Shown here one piece after another: positions 16,922-25,868 of a stretch of 64,000 bases of DNA. The stretch is taken from positions 186,001-250,000 of the forward strand of contig NZ_OZ197277.1 in the NCBI RefSeq assembly GCF_964291045.1, in the 5' to 3' direction. Each line of letters begins with the position of its first letter. Position 1 is the stretch's first letter. The position numbers and the translations under genes are program-made. This stretch comes from PALSA-1444 sp964291045. Lineage in GTDB: Bacteria; Chlamydiota; Chlamydiia; Chlamydiales; Rhabdochlamydiaceae. The notes below the pieces were generated by a model that saw only the letters and a program-made list of their open reading frames with translations, made no database searches and was not told where the DNA came from.

Positions 16922-19514
16922 AGATCTTCTTAGATAGCTTGGTTAAAAATTCTTTTAGGTGCTCTGGCGCCTTGCCGCCTGCTTGAGCAAGATCTGGCTT
17001 TCCGCCGCCAGACCCTTCAATAAGAGGCAAGAATTCTTTCAGTAAAGAAGAGGCATTTAACCCTTTTTTCACAAGATCAGAAGAGATTTTGAGGATCACC
17101 TGACATTTAGAAGGAAGTGCGGTCCCCAGGAGAACAACACTTGAGGGGAAATGGTCTGCAATAAGCTGAGCGGTATCTCCTAATTCAGCAATTTCCACCT
17201 TCACTTCTCCTTGAATAAAAGGGATAGGGTGAGGTGCCTGTCCTATGTGGATGAGCCCTCTTTGGATGAGGTCTTTAGCCATCTCTTTTAAGACAGATTT
17301 TCTAGCTGCTTTTAGCTGTTGTTGATACCCTTTAATTTCAAGAGCTTGAGACTGAAGTTTTTCCTCTAAGAGCTTGACTGATTCTTTAACCCATACATCT
17401 GCTTGCTTTCCAATGACAGCTTCAATACGGCGCACGCCTGCTGCAATGCTACTTTCTTTTACAATACGGAAATACCCAATCGTGCCAGTAGATGAGGTGT
17501 GAGTCCCTCCGCAAAGCTCTTGAGAAAAGCCGATGTCAACCACTCTCACAACGGTTCCGTATTTATCTCCAAAGAACTGTTTAATCTCTCCCTTTTGCCT
17601 TGCCTCTTCATAAGACATATCATAGGTTTTGACTTTGTGATCTTCTCTAATCTTACTGTTAACAGACTCTTCGATGAGAGAAATATCTTCTTCTGTTAAC
17701 GGCTTATGGTGATTAAAGTCAAAGCGGAGCCGATTAGGCTCTACAAGAGAGCCAGCTTGTTTTAAATGCGCTCCTAAAATATCCACTAAAGCAAAGTGCA
17801 AAAGGTGAGTGGCTGTATGGGCATTTTGAATCTGATGTCTTCTTGTGATATCAATTAAAGCCGTCACACTGTCTCCTACCTGAATGACTCCTTCTTGAGA
17901 GAGGACATGATGAACTGTGAGATGAGGAGGTGCCATCTTTGTTGATTGCACTTTTAAAGAGCCTCTTTCATGAAAGAGCGTGCCTGTATCTCCAATTTGT
18001 CCTCCCATCTCTTTATAGAAAGGGGTTTGATCTAAGATAATGATCCCTTCAACACCTTTTGCAATTTGCGGGACTAATGCTCCTTCTACAATGATGGCTT
18101 TCACGGTACTTTTTCCTTCAAACTGATCGTAGCCAGTAAAAAGAGAAGGAGGAACTGTTTCACTTAAGGTTTGATAAAGATCTTCTTTTACGGCGTAAGA
18201 TTCTTGGGTTTTTGCTGCCTTAGATTTTTCTTTAGCCTCTTCTTCAAGGAGTTGATACGTCTCAAGATTGACAGTGATACTAGAGTCTTTAGCAATAAGA
18301 AGAATCTCTTCTAAAGGGAACCCGTAAGTGTCTTTAAGTTTAAACGCCTCTTCTCCTGTGATTTGAGGCGGAACTCTTGTTTGAGCAGCTGTTGTAATGG
18401 AAGAAAGGATGTTTCCGCCTCTAGTGAGGTTTCTTAAAAACGCCTCTTCTTCAACAGTTAACAGCTCTTGGGTACGGCTTTTGGCCATTTTGAGCTCGGG
18501 ATAGTCATCTCCCATGACTTCGATAAGAGAAGGAATAAGATTGGCAAGAAACGGCTGTCCCATACCGAGTTGTCTGCCATAACGAACAGCTCTTCTCACA
18601 AGCTTTCTTAAGACATACCCTCTTTCAATGTTACTTGGCTGCGCCCCGTCTCCAATGGCAAAGGCAAGAGACCTGATATGATCTGCAATCACATGAAAAG
18701 GAGCTGCGGTAGATGGTGAGCTTGGATCATAAGGTTTTCCCGATAACCTTGCGATATCTTGGATGAGATGGCTTAAAATATCTGTTTGAAACACGTTATT
18801 CACATCCATTTTAAGAGCGACAACCCTTTCAAGACCGCTTCCTGTATCAATCGATTGTTTTGGAAGAGGGGATATGATCCCTTCGTTATTTCTATTAAAT
18901 TGCATGAAGACAAGATTCCAAAACTCTAAAAACCGCTCCCCTTCTGTATCATGAAGAAGCGACTCTGCTGTGCCGTATTTAGCTCCTCTATCGTAGTAAA
19001 GCTCAGAGCAAGGTCCGCAAGGCCCTGTTTCTCCCATCGCCCAGAAATTGTCCTTTTCATCTAGCCGCACAATTCTTGATGTGGGAATAATTTGTTTCCA
19101 CAGCTCATACGCCTCATCATCTTCTCTAAATACAGAAATCCAGAGCCTTTCAGGGTCAAATTCAAACACCTTTGTCGATACATCCCACGCAAAGGTAATC
19201 GCCTCTTTTTTGAAATAGTCTCCAAAGGAGAAGTTTCCTAGCATCTCAAAAAATGTTAAATGGCGGCTTGTGTGTCCCACATTCTCTAAGTCGTTATGTT
19301 TTCCTCCCACCCGGATACATTTTTGAGATGTTGTAGCTCTTGTGTAATCTCTTTGACTCTCTCCTAAAAAGACATCTTTAAATTGGTTCATCCCTGCATT
19401 GTTAAATAAAAGTGTAGGGTCGTTATGGGGAACGACAGAAGAGGAAGGGAGCAGTGTATGATGATGCTCTTTAAAATAGCGGAGAAATTTTTGACGAATA
19501 GTTTGAGATAACAT
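16908..19514 (-). CDS. alaS: Alanyl-tRNA synthetase
   Basis: 868 residues, standard for bacterial AlaRS. The class-II catalytic core starts with LLFNNAGMNQFKDVFLGE, followed by GPCGPCSELYYDRG. The editing domain has HTATHLLHFAL and CGGTHT (near residue 665), whose His and Cys bind zinc and clear mischarged Ser and Gly. The C-Ala region ends with GGGKPDLAQAGG. AAGGAG lies about 10 bases before the ATG. It is the first gene of the alaS-mfd pair, divergent from the AlkC/AlkD-like gene. Confidence 0.98.
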   Translation of the reverse strand: MLSQTIRQKFLRYFKEHHHTLLPSSSVVPHNDPTLLFNNAGMNQFKDVFLGESQRDYTRATTSQKCIRVGGKHNDLENVGHTSRHLTFFEMLGNFSFGDYFKKEAITFAWDVSTKVFEFDPERLWISVFREDDEAYELWKQIIPTSRIVRLDEKDNFWAMGETGPCGPCSELYYDRGAKYGTAESLLHDTEGERFLEFWNLVFMQFNRNNEGIISPLPKQSIDTGSGLERVVALKMDVNNVFQTDILSHLIQDIARLSGKPYDPSSPSTAAPFHVIADHIRSLAFAIGDGAQPSNIERGYVLRKLVRRAVRYGRQLGMGQPFLANLIPSLIEVMGDDYPELKMAKSRTQELLTVEEEAFLRNLTRGGNILSSITTAAQTRVPPQITGEEAFKLKDTYGFPLEEILLIAKDSSITVNLETYQLLEEEAKEKSKAAKTQESYAVKEDLYQTLSETVPPSLFTGYDQFEGKSTVKAIIVEGALVPQIAKGVEGIIILDQTPFYKEMGGQIGDTGTLFHERGSLKVQSTKMAPPHLTVHHVLSQEGVIQVGDSVTALIDITRRHQIQNAHTATHLLHFALVDILGAHLKQAGSLVEPNRLRFDFNHHKPLTEEDISLIEESVNSKIREDHKVKTYDMSYEEARQKGEIKQFFGDKYGTVVRVVDIGFSQELCGGTHTSSTGTIGYFRIVKESSIAAGVRRIEAVIGKQADVWVKESVKLLEEKLQSQALEIKGYQQQLKAARKSVLKEMAKDLIQRGLIHIGQAPHPIPFIQGEVKVEIAELGDTAQLIADHFPSSVVLLGTALPSKCQVILKISSDLVKKGLNASSLLKEFLPLIEGSGGGKPDLAQAGGKAPEHLKEFLTKLSKKICELS

Positions 19515-19698
19515 GGGTATAGCGACTCCTTCAGGGGGCTCTTGATCTTAAAAAATGATAACATGAACATTTCCAGAGGTCAATTGATTGAAAAAACATC
19601 CCTCTCTTTTTAAGAGATTTTTTTTTCACTTTAAAGTTGTGCTTGCTTAAGAAACCCCGTATTCCCTATTTTTTCTCTTTAAAAAAAGGAGAATAGTC

Positions 19699-20478
19699 AT
19701 GACAGAGACCATTAAACGGAAAGGGTATGCTTGTATCAAAAAAATTCCAGCGGATATTTTAGAGGATTTAAGCCGGGGTAAAATTGAGACGGCTTCTTTA
19801 ACAGAGGCACTAGCGATCGATTTTTCCCTTCTTTTACAAGAAACGTTTCCCCAGCTTTTTGCTCAAAAGAGCCATGAGATCCAAAATATACATTCTTTAA
19901 GCTTTATGATGAGAACAAAATTTGCGGCAGCGCTTCTTTATGAACATTATGGACTCAAAATCATTGATGAACTCATTTTACACCCCTCAGATAGTGTCAG
20001 AGGGTGGGCAGCAGGAGTGATTAGCTTAAATCCAAATCTCTCTCTTGAAGAGCGGCTTGAACAGATTAAGCCGCTAGCTAGGGATCCGCATTTTGGAGTA
20101 AGAGAAATGGCATGGCTTTTACTAAGAGACCATATTGCAGAGGATATTGCTACTACCATTACTCTTTTAACGCCGTGGGTGCAAGATGTAAATCCTTATA
20201 TCAGAAGATTTGCCGTGGAAAGTACAAGACCAAGAGGTGTATGGTGCTCGCATATTGCAGATTTAAAAAATAACCCCTCACTTGGACTTCCTCTTCTTGA
20301 GCCGTTAAGTCAAGATCCAGAGAAATATGTACAAGACTCTGTTGCCAATTGGCTCAATGATGCTGGAAAAACAAACCGAGAGTTTGTGCTTACATTAACA
20401 CAAGAGTGGCTAAAGAACTCTTCTCATAAAGCCACAACCTACATTTGTAAAAGGGCCTGCAGAAATCTTTTAAAATAG
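19699..20478 (+). CDS. HEAT-repeat DNA alkylation repair protein (AlkC/AlkD-like)
   Basis: 259 residues built of helical HEAT-like repeats, for example HPSDSVRGWAAGVISLNP, then DPHFGVREMAWLLLRDHI, and PYIRRFAVESTRPRGVW. The RRF..E.TRPRG.W motif is the one I associate with the AlkC branch of the AlkD/AlkC glycosylases, which excise 3-methyladenine and related bases. Which residues are catalytic cannot be checked here. AAAGGAG stands 7 bases ahead of the ATG. The gene is divergent from alaS and followed by a hairpin. Confidence 0.75.
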   Translation: MTETIKRKGYACIKKIPADILEDLSRGKIETASLTEALAIDFSLLLQETFPQLFAQKSHEIQNIHSLSFMMRTKFAAALLYEHYGLKIIDELILHPSDSVRGWAAGVISLNPNLSLEERLEQIKPLARDPHFGVREMAWLLLRDHIAEDIATTITLLTPWVQDVNPYIRRFAVESTRPRGVWCSHIADLKNNPSLGLPLLEPLSQDPEKYVQDSVANWLNDAGKTNREFVLTLTQEWLKNSSHKATTYICKRACRNLLK

Positions 20479-20530
20479 AGAAGTTTTTCTTTTGAGCGTT
20501 GTTGAAGGGGAGGATCTTTTTAAGTTGAGT

Positions 20531-20570
20531 AAGGGAAGGAAAAATCCACGTGACGCCTTACCCTTCCTTT
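20531..20570 (+). terminator. Possible terminator after the AlkC/AlkD-like gene
   Basis: AAGGGAAGG at 20531-20539 can pair with CCTTCCTTT at 20562-20570 (one G-U pair) across a 22-nt loop, followed by CGTT. The T-run is short, so this is only a moderate candidate. Confidence 0.35.
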
Positions 20571-20624
20571 CGTTATGATGAAGTGTTACTTAAGCTTAAA
20601 ATACCTTGTTAAGGAGCAAAATCG

Positions 20625-22613
20625 GTGGAAAAAGATCTAAAAGAGCAACTCAGTCATATTGCCCATACAATCCGGGCCCTTTCTATCGATGCAATTCAAA
20701 AAGCAAACTCTGGCCACCCCGGCCTTCCGATGGGGTGTGCTGAGTTTGGAGCGTATCTCTATGGATGCGTTTTACAGCATCATCCTAAAAACCCGAAATT
20801 TCTTAATAGAGACCGTTTTATCTTATCTGCAGGGCACGGATCGATGTGGCTCTACTCTCTTCTTCACCTTTCAGGCTTTGATCTTTCTTTAGAAGATATC
20901 ACGCAATTTAGACAGCTCCATTCGAAAACACCTGGTCACCCTGAGCTGCATATGACTGCAGGTGTTGAAGCAACAACTGGACCTCTTGGTCAAGGAATTG
21001 GAAATGCAGCCGGGCAAGCACTCGGGCTTAAAATGTTAGCTGCGCAGTTTAATACAGAAAAACATGCAATCTTTAACAGCAAAGTGTATTGCTTAGCAGG
21101 AGATGGCTGCATGATGGAAGGGGTGTCAGCAGAAGCATCTTCCCTAGCTGGTCATTTACGCTTAAATAATTTAGTCCTGATCTATGATGCTAATCAAATT
21201 TGCTTAGATGGCCCTATTGAAGAGTGTTTATCTGAAAATACCAAGATGCGTTATGAGGCGTATGGATGGGAAGTGTATGAGACAGATGGGCACGATTTTG
21301 ATCAGCTAGAATCGGTTTTTACTAAGCTCAAGCAGCATCAACAAAAGCCTACCCTTATCATCATGCGTACGGTGATTGGAAAAGGGTCTCCTCATAAAGA
21401 AGGGACACATAAAGTGCACGGCTCTCCTTTAGGAGAAGAAGAGATCATACTTACGAAACAAAGACTAGGTATTGAAGAAAAGCCGTTTACCGTTGCAGAT
21501 TCAGTAAGGGCTTTTTTTGCAGATAAACTTCAGCAAGGAAAAGTGTTAGAAGAAGAGTGGACAAAACAGTTTCTTCTTTGGAAAGAAGAAAACCCTGAAA
21601 AATCTCTCCGTTTAGAAGTGATGCAAAACAAAACGTTACCTCAAGATTTAGAAGCGATGCTTCAAAGTCTTACTCTTGAGAGCCCTATGGCAGGAAGATC
21701 AGCGTCTCAAGCTGTCATTCAATTTTTAGCCAAAAAGCTTCCTCAACTTGTTGGAGGATCAGCTGATTTATCGTGTTCAGATCTCACCTTTATGAAAGAG
21801 TTTCCCGTCATCACCCCTTCTTCTTTTGAGGGAAGAAACATTAAATACGGGGTGAGAGAATTTGCAATGGGAACGATCGGGATTGGGCTTTCAGAGACCC
21901 AGCTTTTTCTTCCCTTTGTAGGCACATTTCTCACCTTTTCTGATTACATGAGAAATAGCATTAGGCTAGCTGCCCTTTCCTCTTCACAGGTGATCTATCA
22001 ATTTACCCACGACTCCATTTTGTTAGGAGAAGATGGCCCCACGCATCAACCGGTTGAACATTTTATGACTCTTAGAGCCATACCTCAGCTTCAAGTGATC
22101 CGTCCTGCAGATAGTCATGAGGTGAAAATGGCATGGCTTGCAGCTCTTAAATACAAAGGGCCAACAGCTATTATTCTCTCACGGCAAAATTTACCCTCTT
22201 TAGAAGGGACAAAAAAAAGCTATGCGGAAGGGATGGGAAGAGGGGCTTATATTGTCAAACAGGAGAAGAAAAAAGCTGATTATACCCTCTTTGCCACAGG
22301 GTCTGAGCTCTCTTTAGCCTTAAATGTGGCAGACGCTTTAGAAAAAAAAGGTCAAGATGTAAGAGTTGTCTCCATGCCGTGTTGGGAACTTTTTAAAGTA
22401 CAAGATGAGGCGTATAAAAATAGTATTTTGCACGCTCATCCGGGGAAAAAAGTAAGCCTAGAAGCTGGGATTAGTCAAGGGTGGCATCAATGGATTGGAG
22501 AGGATGGTATTACAATTAGTATCGACTCTTTTGGAGCGTCTGCCCCTCAATCAGCTCTTAGTGAAGAATTTGGGTTTACTGTTGATCAGATTTTGCATAA
22601 GCTGAGGCAATGA
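20625..22613 (+). CDS. tkt: Transketolase
   Basis: 662 residues, full length. The N-terminal thiamine-diphosphate domain has KANSGHPGLPMG, then TPGHPE and GPLGQGIGNAAG, and the cofactor motif GDGCMMEG near residue 160. The central pyrimidine domain has FTHDSILLGEDGPTHQPVEH, a hallmark of transketolases. The enzyme moves two-carbon units in the non-oxidative pentose phosphate pathway. The start is GTG at 20625 with AAGGAG 8 bases upstream; no better ATG exists. Its stop overlaps the start of hemE by ATGA, so the two genes form an operon. Confidence 0.98.
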   Translation: MEKDLKEQLSHIAHTIRALSIDAIQKANSGHPGLPMGCAEFGAYLYGCVLQHHPKNPKFLNRDRFILSAGHGSMWLYSLLHLSGFDLSLEDITQFRQLHSKTPGHPELHMTAGVEATTGPLGQGIGNAAGQALGLKMLAAQFNTEKHAIFNSKVYCLAGDGCMMEGVSAEASSLAGHLRLNNLVLIYDANQICLDGPIEECLSENTKMRYEAYGWEVYETDGHDFDQLESVFTKLKQHQQKPTLIIMRTVIGKGSPHKEGTHKVHGSPLGEEEIILTKQRLGIEEKPFTVADSVRAFFADKLQQGKVLEEEWTKQFLLWKEENPEKSLRLEVMQNKTLPQDLEAMLQSLTLESPMAGRSASQAVIQFLAKKLPQLVGGSADLSCSDLTFMKEFPVITPSSFEGRNIKYGVREFAMGTIGIGLSETQLFLPFVGTFLTFSDYMRNSIRLAALSSSQVIYQFTHDSILLGEDGPTHQPVEHFMTLRAIPQLQVIRPADSHEVKMAWLAALKYKGPTAIILSRQNLPSLEGTKKSYAEGMGRGAYIVKQEKKKADYTLFATGSELSLALNVADALEKKGQDVRVVSMPCWELFKVQDEAYKNSILHAHPGKKVSLEAGISQGWHQWIGEDGITISIDSFGASAPQSALSEEFGFTVDQILHKLRQ

Positions 22614-23545
22614 ATGACTCTTTACTAAAAGCTCTTAGCTGCCAGCCCCAAGATAGGCCCCCCATTTGGATCATGCGCCAAGCGGGGAGGTACTTACCTG
22701 AGTACCGGCAGCTAAGAGAGAAATTCTCTTTTCAAACGCTAATTCACACACCCTCTCTTGCAGTAGAGATTACAACACTTCCCATCCGTCTTTTACATTT
22801 TGATGCAGCCATTTTATTTTCTGATATCTTGGTGATTTGTGAGGTGTTTGGGTGGTCGATTCATTTTAAAGAAGGGAAGGGAATCTGGCTTAAAGCTCCT
22901 CACATTCCTATAGAGTATTCTGTGAAAGAGACGCTTCACTATGTATTTGAGACAATTACTCTTCTTAAACAAACACTTCAAGTGCCTCTCATTGGGTTTT
23001 GCGGAGGTCCTTATACGATCTGCCGTTACATGCATAATATTAATCATGAGTGGTTAGAGAAAATCACAGCTGCAACGATTGAATATTTAGAACTTCAAAT
23101 TAAAGCAGGGGTGGATGCAATCCAAATTTTTGACTCGTGGGCAGGACTTTTGCCCCCGGAGGAGTTCCAGACACTTGCGCTTCCTTACCTGAAACGATTA
23201 GTAAGTGCTGTGCAATCTAAGGGAGTGAAAGTGATTGTATTTTGTAGAGGGTCTTCTCGGTTTATTCCAGAGCTTATCAGTTTATCTCCTTCTGCAATTG
23301 GATTTGACTGGGAGAAAGACCTCTCTCAGATTATTCTTGATATTCCCTCTTCAATAGCTATTCAAGGGAATTTAAATCCTACCCTTTTAAAAGCTCCAAG
23401 AGCTGATCTTAAAAGGCAAGTTGACCGTATTTTATCAGAAGTTAAGGGGAGGCCGGGTTACATTTTCAACTTAGGGCATGGGATTGAGCCAGATACCCCT
23501 GTAGAGAATGTGAAATGGCTTGTGGATTATATCCAAGGGATTTGA
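22610..23545 (+). CDS. hemE: Uroporphyrinogen decarboxylase
   Basis: 311 residues, a little short of the usual ~340. The signature RPPIWIMRQAGRYLPEYR is at residues ~17-34, with the Arg residues that hold the substrate carboxylates. FSDILV carries the Asp that contacts the pyrrole nitrogens. FNLGHGI is near the C-terminus. It turns uroporphyrinogen III into coproporphyrinogen III, the substrate of HemF. It is coupled to tkt by a 4-base overlap. The accessory block up to 27.5 kb separates it from hemF and hemG. Confidence 0.97.
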   Translation: MNDSLLKALSCQPQDRPPIWIMRQAGRYLPEYRQLREKFSFQTLIHTPSLAVEITTLPIRLLHFDAAILFSDILVICEVFGWSIHFKEGKGIWLKAPHIPIEYSVKETLHYVFETITLLKQTLQVPLIGFCGGPYTICRYMHNINHEWLEKITAATIEYLELQIKAGVDAIQIFDSWAGLLPPEEFQTLALPYLKRLVSAVQSKGVKVIVFCRGSSRFIPELISLSPSAIGFDWEKDLSQIILDIPSSIAIQGNLNPTLLKAPRADLKRQVDRILSEVKGRPGYIFNLGHGIEPDTPVENVKWLVDYIQGI

Positions 23546-23560
23546 GAGTCCCTTGGATAT
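23529..23560 (+). terminator. Hairpin at the hemE stop codon
   Basis: A perfect 12-bp stem (ATATCCAAGGGA at 23529-23540, complement at 23549-23560) with an 8-nt loop that contains the hemE stop codon. There is no immediate T-run (a TCTTTT lies 16 bases later). It could end transcription or protect the 3' end. Confidence 0.5.
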
Positions 23561-23592
23561 CATGGGTTAAGATCTCTTTTGCTGAGTCTATT

Positions 23593-24483
23593 TTAAAAAT
23601 CTTGCGTGTAATAGAAAGGCGTCTCGATCTGAAAAAAAGAGTGAAGGATCATCGCTTTTAGAGAAGACTTAAGATAAGTCTCTATAATACGAGATCTTTC
23701 CCAAGGTTGTGTTTGAGCGCGCGGAGGAACCGTTTCTACATTATAGTTAAGTTTAACAAATGAGGCGGTTGTGTCAGGATCAATAGTAGAGGGTGGTTTT
23801 TGAAAAAGAGCCTGGGCTTCTTGTTGAATCGCTTCAACTCCCTTAGAAAAATGAGGTATTTGGTTATAGTCATGACTAAGTGTGATGAGATCCATATCAG
23901 CGATGATATGAGCTGGCTTCATCATTTTTTTTGTACATAACTCTCTCCAAAGATGTTCATTGGGTGACAGATAACTAAAAAAACCTGTAGGGGAATAAGG
24001 AGTACTTACTTGATGGTAAGAACTGATGGCAATGTCCATATAGGTTAAGATATCATCCCGGCTTCCACGGTATTGGGTAGGAAGCTTTTTATCACTTGAG
24101 GTCAGTTCACAAATGGCATCAGATTTTGCTTGCCAGGCATACCGTAGTTCTAATTGTAGATCTTTTAAGAGATTGTGAAGTTTGCACTCTTCATGAACTT
24201 TTTTCCATAGAGAACACAGTTCAATGATAGGAGAAGCTAAGACAAGGGATGTGGTGCTGATGATGAGATGAGGAATAACACGAGGGTTCTTTTTTAAGGC
24301 GATCAAAACAGCGATAGCCCCTAAGAAAAGAGATGTTATAGTTATCTTAAACTGATAAGCATGTAAAGGCTTAAGGGTCTGATACCATTTTTCAGCTTGA
24401 GTATAAGAATGTGTAAACTGTTTAAAATCCGTTAGGTAATCAAGTTGCGAAATAATGTGTGGTCTAGGTGGAATAGATGTCAT
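23593..24483 (-). CDS. Unknown protein with two membrane segments
   Basis: 296 residues, not recognised. Two adjacent hydrophobic helices lie around residues 46-62 (ITSLFLGAIAVLIAL) and 69-88 (HLIISTTSLVLASPIIEL), a hairpin that would put both ends on the same side of a membrane. This bilobed profile is shared by chlamydial inclusion-membrane (Inc) proteins, but two-helix proteins are common and that is only a suggestion. The rest is soluble and helical. No good ribosome-binding site precedes the ATG. It lies in the accessory block between hemE and hemF. Confidence 0.6.
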   Translation of the reverse strand: MTSIPPRPHIISQLDYLTDFKQFTHSYTQAEKWYQTLKPLHAYQFKITITSLFLGAIAVLIALKKNPRVIPHLIISTTSLVLASPIIELCSLWKKVHEECKLHNLLKDLQLELRYAWQAKSDAICELTSSDKKLPTQYRGSRDDILTYMDIAISSYHQVSTPYSPTGFFSYLSPNEHLWRELCTKKMMKPAHIIADMDLITLSHDYNQIPHFSKGVEAIQQEAQALFQKPPSTIDPDTTASFVKLNYNVETVPPRAQTQPWERSRIIETYLKSSLKAMILHSFFQIETPFYYTQDF

Positions 24484-24854
24484 ATAAAAGCCATTTTACC
24501 AAGTTATACTGAAAGCGTAAAGCTGTCTTATTCACTTCCATTTTATACAAGATCAAAGATTTTGTATTCATGAGAATTGGATGTATCCATAAAAACTCTT
24601 TCTTTCTAAGAGCTTATTTTTTTTAAGTATTGCTGAAAAATGCACATTCCTGAAGCTGTATAGGCATTTCTATCTTAAGCTAAGACATAGTTTCTAGTCT
24701 TTAAATCCCATGCTAAATGAGCCTATTCCACTTGGGTCTTGCTTTCATATTTTTAACCTAAAATATTATTTTCTGACCAGGGTGTTATACATACACCTTT
24801 TCTCAATTTAGCATGGCTCTTTTAGAGTAAAGAGGACATTGAAATGTGATTCAA
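24484..24854. other. Gene-free stretch with an inverted-repeat pair
   Basis: No coding region seen. CCATGCTAAATGAG at 24708-24721 is repeated inverted at 24802-24816 with one extra base, enclosing about 80 bases. The pair could be the ends of a tiny non-autonomous element or a transcription-end structure. I see no target-site duplication next to it. Confidence 0.4.
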
Positions 24855-25574
24855 TCACTTCTTAAAAAAATTTAGCCCTTTGAAATGCAATAGATCGTTG
24901 ATTTTATGGGCAGAGATCACATTTTTTAAGCGATGAATAGGTTTATAGTTAAGAACCAAAAGAGCAAATTTAATTAAAATAATTTGGCCGATAAGGTTTT
25001 TAGAGCATTTTTTCATGAGATGGGACTCAGGAGTTTTACAATAGGTCACATATTTAAGTTTTGCATGGGGATTGTGCCTTCTTTCGACCTGATCAAGAAG
25101 TGCTGCAGCTTGTAAAGAGGTGATAGCAAGCTCTCCTGCTTTTTCAAGAGATAAAGAGGGATTTTCTAATGTAATTTCATGAATCTTTCGGTGAATAACA
25201 CGGGTCATAATTTGGCTTGCAAGAAAATCTGTAGGGTAGAAATGCTGAGGTACGTAAAAAAATCTGTGCTCTTCTTCTTTTTGTATTAAGGTTAAAGATT
25301 CTTTAAGTATTTTTTGAATCACCTCAATATTTGGGATCTTAGAAGAAAATGCCCAGTCAGAATAGTAACTTTCAAGATCAAGAAAGTTATATTCCACTGG
25401 GCGCTGAGTCCAATGTAAAAATTCTCTCTCTTGAATGATCAAATGATCCATTTGATTTGTGTAGGGCTTTTTTAGAAAATCTTCGGCTTCTTTAAGCTTA
25501 AAAGCACTTAATCCAAAGCCGTAACAGAATAGGGCATAAGAAAAATCACGAAAGGTTTGTGAATTGATAAACAT
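24855..25574 (-). CDS. Paralogue family A protein, copy 1
   Basis: 239 residues of an unrecognised family present three times in the window (also 25869-26624 and 44849-45553). Shared features: an N-terminal FRDFSYALFCYGFGLS, the core LDLESYYSDWAFSS, then HFYPTDFLASQIMTRVIHRK, then LLDQVERRHNPHAKLKYVTYC, and a hydrophobic stretch near the C-terminus (IILIKFALLVLNY) that may be a membrane anchor. The start is the ATG at 25574, with AAAGGAA upstream; this aligns with the other two copies, whereas the longer frame to 25607 does not. Just upstream lies a hemF fragment. Function unknown. Confidence 0.7.
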   Translation of the reverse strand: MFINSQTFRDFSYALFCYGFGLSAFKLKEAEDFLKKPYTNQMDHLIIQEREFLHWTQRPVEYNFLDLESYYSDWAFSSKIPNIEVIQKILKESLTLIQKEEEHRFFYVPQHFYPTDFLASQIMTRVIHRKIHEITLENPSLSLEKAGELAITSLQAAALLDQVERRHNPHAKLKYVTYCKTPESHLMKKCSKNLIGQIILIKFALLVLNYKPIHRLKNVISAHKINDLLHFKGLNFFKK

Positions 25575-25618
25575 TATTGATTCCTTTATTAACAGCATAC
25601 TTTCCAAACACCCTGTTC

Positions 25619-25845
25619 TGCCATCTCACAAGAGGAGGCATCAAACAAAGAATCGCCTCACGATTTCCTCCTGAGAGAAACCCAAGTTTTGTTCCTTTAT
25701 CATAGAGAAGATTAAACTCTACTAGGGAACAAAATGTGATTAAATAATATCTTAAAACGGAGATAGAAAATTAGTCTTTTTGAATGCAATAAATCGCTTC
25801 TGTAGACGGAAGTCTTCTCAAAGTTTAGAGATCTTTAGCCTATAT
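25619..25845 (-). pseudogene. Mosaic remnant: hemF 3' fragments plus a family-A tail
   Basis: Bases ~25619-25723 match the 3' end of hemF (27711-27812) with about six differences. Bases ~25808-25830 match hemF again near 27938. Between them, ~25728-25795 resemble the 3' end of a family-A gene (compare 24842-24895). The first fragment still encodes the family-consensus MPPLVRW, whereas the intact hemF ends MPPVVKW. No continuous gene remains. The segment looks like the scar of duplication and deletion around a hemF-family A junction. Confidence 0.7.
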
Positions 25846-25868
25846 GGTTATCAGTTATTTTTAATGCG

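Noticed and set aside
24842..24856. Short palindrome TGTGATTCAATCAC near the family-A stop
   Set aside because: 6-bp arms only and overlaps the gene end; too short to claim as an operator or terminator.
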